Source: Frankiales bacterium
Lineage (GTDB): Bacteria > Actinomycetota > Actinomycetes > Mycobacteriales > SCTD01
Assembly (NCBI GenBank): GCA_025464795.1
Contig: JAODNB010000183.1
Location: 1-7,468 of the forward strand
Direction: 5' to 3'
Length of the DNA stretch: 7,468 bases
Shown: positions 6,003 through 7,468 of the stretch, piece after piece
Position numbering within the stretch: the first letter of the stretch is position 1
How the letters are laid out: the number at the start of each line of letters is the position of its first letter
Program-made: the position numbers and the translations under genes
The notes under the pieces: generated by a model
Told to the model about the DNA's origin: nothing
Seen by the model: the letters and a program-made list of their open reading frames with translations, nothing else
Database searches by the model: none

Positions 6003-7468
6003 ATGCGCCCAGCTGCCCGAATCGTCCTGCCCGTGTTCGTCCTCGCCGCAGGTGCCGCCGCCCTCGCCCCCACGGCGGGCGCGGCCGCACCCAGCGTCAC
6101 CTTCGGCGTCCCCCGCGTCGTGGACCCGATCCACGTGTACGGGGAGCCGAACCTCGAGGTGAACCCCAAGTCGGGCGCCATCCATGCCACCGGACCTCAG
6201 GGCACCGGGACGCAGCGCTCCATCTGGAACGTCAGCGTCGACGGCGGCGACAGCTACCGCATCGTGCAGAACCTGCCGGCCAACACCGACCAGATCGAGC
6301 AGGCGAGCGCCGCCACCCCCACCAAGAGCGCCCTGGGCGCCGGTGGGGGCGACACGGAGATCAAGATCGCCCGGAACGGCCGCGCCTTCTTCAACGACCT
6401 GGCAGCGCTCGCCTCCTTCACGGCGGTCACGACCACCGACGACGGCAAGACCACCTCGATCGCCAACCCGCTCGCCATCGGTACGCCCGGTGGCGACCGG
6501 CAGTGGATGGCCCTGTTCGACCCGAAGCCGAGCGACCACACGACCAGCCCGTACAAGGGCAAGCTCCCGCTCAACTACATGGAGTACGCGGACCAGACCA
6601 CGGGCGACGCGGTCGACATGACCACCGACGGGACGACGTACACCGTGGCCGGTGAGTACGCCGACGACGGCGTCCACAGCGCCAACCACGGTGTCCCGCT
6701 CGTCGACCAGCACACCGGCCGGTTCCTCGGGATGACCGGTGGCAAGGCCGGGAACAGCCTGGCGCTCGTGGTCGGCGTCCCGAACGCTGCCGGGCTGCTG
6801 ACGTTCCACTACAACGAGATGGTCAGCGGTCTGCCCGGCAGCCCGGAGACGCTGTTCCCGGTCCTGGCGCAGGACGGTGCTCGCAACCTCTACGCCGTGT
6901 GGGTCGACGACAAGACCTACCAGGTCTCGTACTCCTGGGCAGCCCCCGGCGCCGACAACGAGTGGAAGACCTGGTCCAAGCCCAAGCAGATCAGCCAGGC
7001 CCCAGCGAACGTGAACGTCTTCCCGTGGGTGACGGCCGGCAAGGCCCCAGGCATCGTCGACGTCGCGTGGTACGGGACAAAGTCGACGTTGAAGCAGCTC
7101 GGGCCCGACGGACCGTCGGCCAAGAACAACCAGACCTGGCAGCTGTTCTTCAGCCAGCTCGACCACGCCAACAGCAGCTCCCCGGGCGTGAACCAGGTCA
7201 TCGCGGCGCCGCACCCGATGCACTACAACGACATCTGCCTGCTGGGCACCCTGTGCATCACGGGTGCGGGCAACCGCAACCAGGCCGACTTCTTCAAGAT
7301 GGTGACGGACCCCTTCACGGGACGGGCCCGCATCATCTTCACCGACTCGAGCAACCGGCTGTCCCAGACGGTCAACAACGACAGCGCGGCCGACCACCAA
7401 GGTGCGGCCCTCGACGAGATCGTCACGCAGAACACCGGCTACAGCGCCCTCACCGGCAAGAAGCTGGT
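6003..7468 (+). CDS. Secreted BNR/sialidase-like beta-propeller protein, C-terminal part outside the window
   Basis: The 488 residues present begin with a clear Sec signal peptide: basic MRPAAR, a hydrophobic core at 7-22 and an Ala-rich cleavage region near residue 27-29. The mature chain resembles bacterial beta-propeller proteins often labelled 'sialidase family'. Asp-box-like turns occur at 78-85 (SVDGGDSY) and 144-151 (TTDDGKTT), with propeller-strand patterns such as RNLYAVWVDD (294-303) and GIVDVAWYG (350-358). A cysteine pair, C412 and C418, probably forms a disulfide, which fits export. There is no convincing N-terminal F/YRIP motif of true sialidases, and I cannot place the catalytic Arg triad, so enzymatic activity is not supported; a surface or exported binding role is equally possible. 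The ATG at 6003 is chosen because it gives the complete signal peptide; its ribosome binding site is weak. The gene stands alone and divergent from the rarA run; its 3' end is not seen. Confidence 0.75.
   Translation, partial: MRPAARIVLPVFVLAAGAAALAPTAGAAAPSVTFGVPRVVDPIHVYGEPNLEVNPKSGAIHATGPQGTGTQRSIWNVSVDGGDSYRIVQNLPANTDQIEQASAATPTKSALGAGGGDTEIKIARNGRAFFNDLAALASFTAVTTTDDGKTTSIANPLAIGTPGGDRQWMALFDPKPSDHTTSPYKGKLPLNYMEYADQTTGDAVDMTTDGTTYTVAGEYADDGVHSANHGVPLVDQHTGRFLGMTGGKAGNSLALVVGVPNAAGLLTFHYNEMVSGLPGSPETLFPVLAQDGARNLYAVWVDDKTYQVSYSWAAPGADNEWKTWSKPKQISQAPANVNVFPWVTAGKAPGIVDVAWYGTKSTLKQLGPDGPSAKNNQTWQLFFSQLDHANSSSPGVNQVIAAPHPMHYNDICLLGTLCITGAGNRNQADFFKMVTDPFTGRARIIFTDSSNRLSQTVNNDSAADHQGAALDEIVTQNTGYSALTGKKL

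Noticed and set aside
5084..6655. A 523-codon plus-strand frame that spans rarA, the intergenic region and the secreted protein gene
   Set aside because: It runs antisense to rarA and out of frame with the signal peptide and propeller protein. Its second half is an Arg/His/Pro-rich frame shadow.
5997..7400. A 467-codon minus-strand frame opposite the secreted protein gene
   Set aside because: Its Val/Gly/Arg-rich composition and lack of any family motif mark it as a shadow. The plus frame has a signal peptide and Asp-box-like turns.
6003..7468. Naming the plus-strand gene nanH or calling it a confirmed sialidase
   Set aside because: The catalytic motifs of GH33 enzymes are not recognisable; only the fold type and export can be supported.

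Overview
The window is GC-rich bacterial DNA with strong G/C bias at third codon positions, GTG starts on five of the seven genes, and a gene order (rarA, DUF948 gene, DUF6167-like gene, alaS, ruvX, mltG) that I know from high-GC Actinobacteria. The genus cannot be read from this sequence. Nothing looks like a mobile element, prophage, CRISPR array or RNA gene.

Layout. Positions 1-5950 are one tightly packed run of six genes, all on the minus strand, so transcription goes from right to left. In transcription order they are: rarA (AAA+ ATPase of stalled replication forks, 4580-5950); a DUF948 single-pass membrane protein (4172-4579); a 75-residue DUF6167-like membrane protein (3948-4175); alaS (alanyl-tRNA synthetase, 1288-3951); ruvX (YqgF-type nuclease-fold protein, 822-1226); and mltG (endolytic murein transglycosylase), cut by the left edge of the window. 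The first four genes abut or overlap by 4 bases, which suggests translational coupling. The only real gap in the run, 61 bases between alaS and ruvX, is almost completely filled by one near-perfect 20-bp stem-loop that ends one base before the ruvX start codon. After a 52-base divergent gap, positions 6003-7468 hold the start of a plus-strand gene for a secreted beta-propeller protein of the BNR/sialidase-like type, cut by the right edge.

How the genes fit together. The minus-strand run joins genome maintenance (RarA), translation (AlaS), nucleic-acid processing (RuvX) and peptidoglycan synthesis control (MltG), with two small membrane proteins of unknown function between them. This is a housekeeping cluster, held together by co-transcription rather than by one pathway. 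The divergent secreted protein is accessory and not obviously linked to it.

On the question of a novel system: I see no undescribed multi-gene system here. The observations most worth checking are the stem-loop that occupies the alaS-ruvX junction, the uncharacterised DUF948/DUF6167 pair translationally chained to alaS, and the secreted propeller protein, whose probable automatic label 'exo-alpha-sialidase' is poorly supported.
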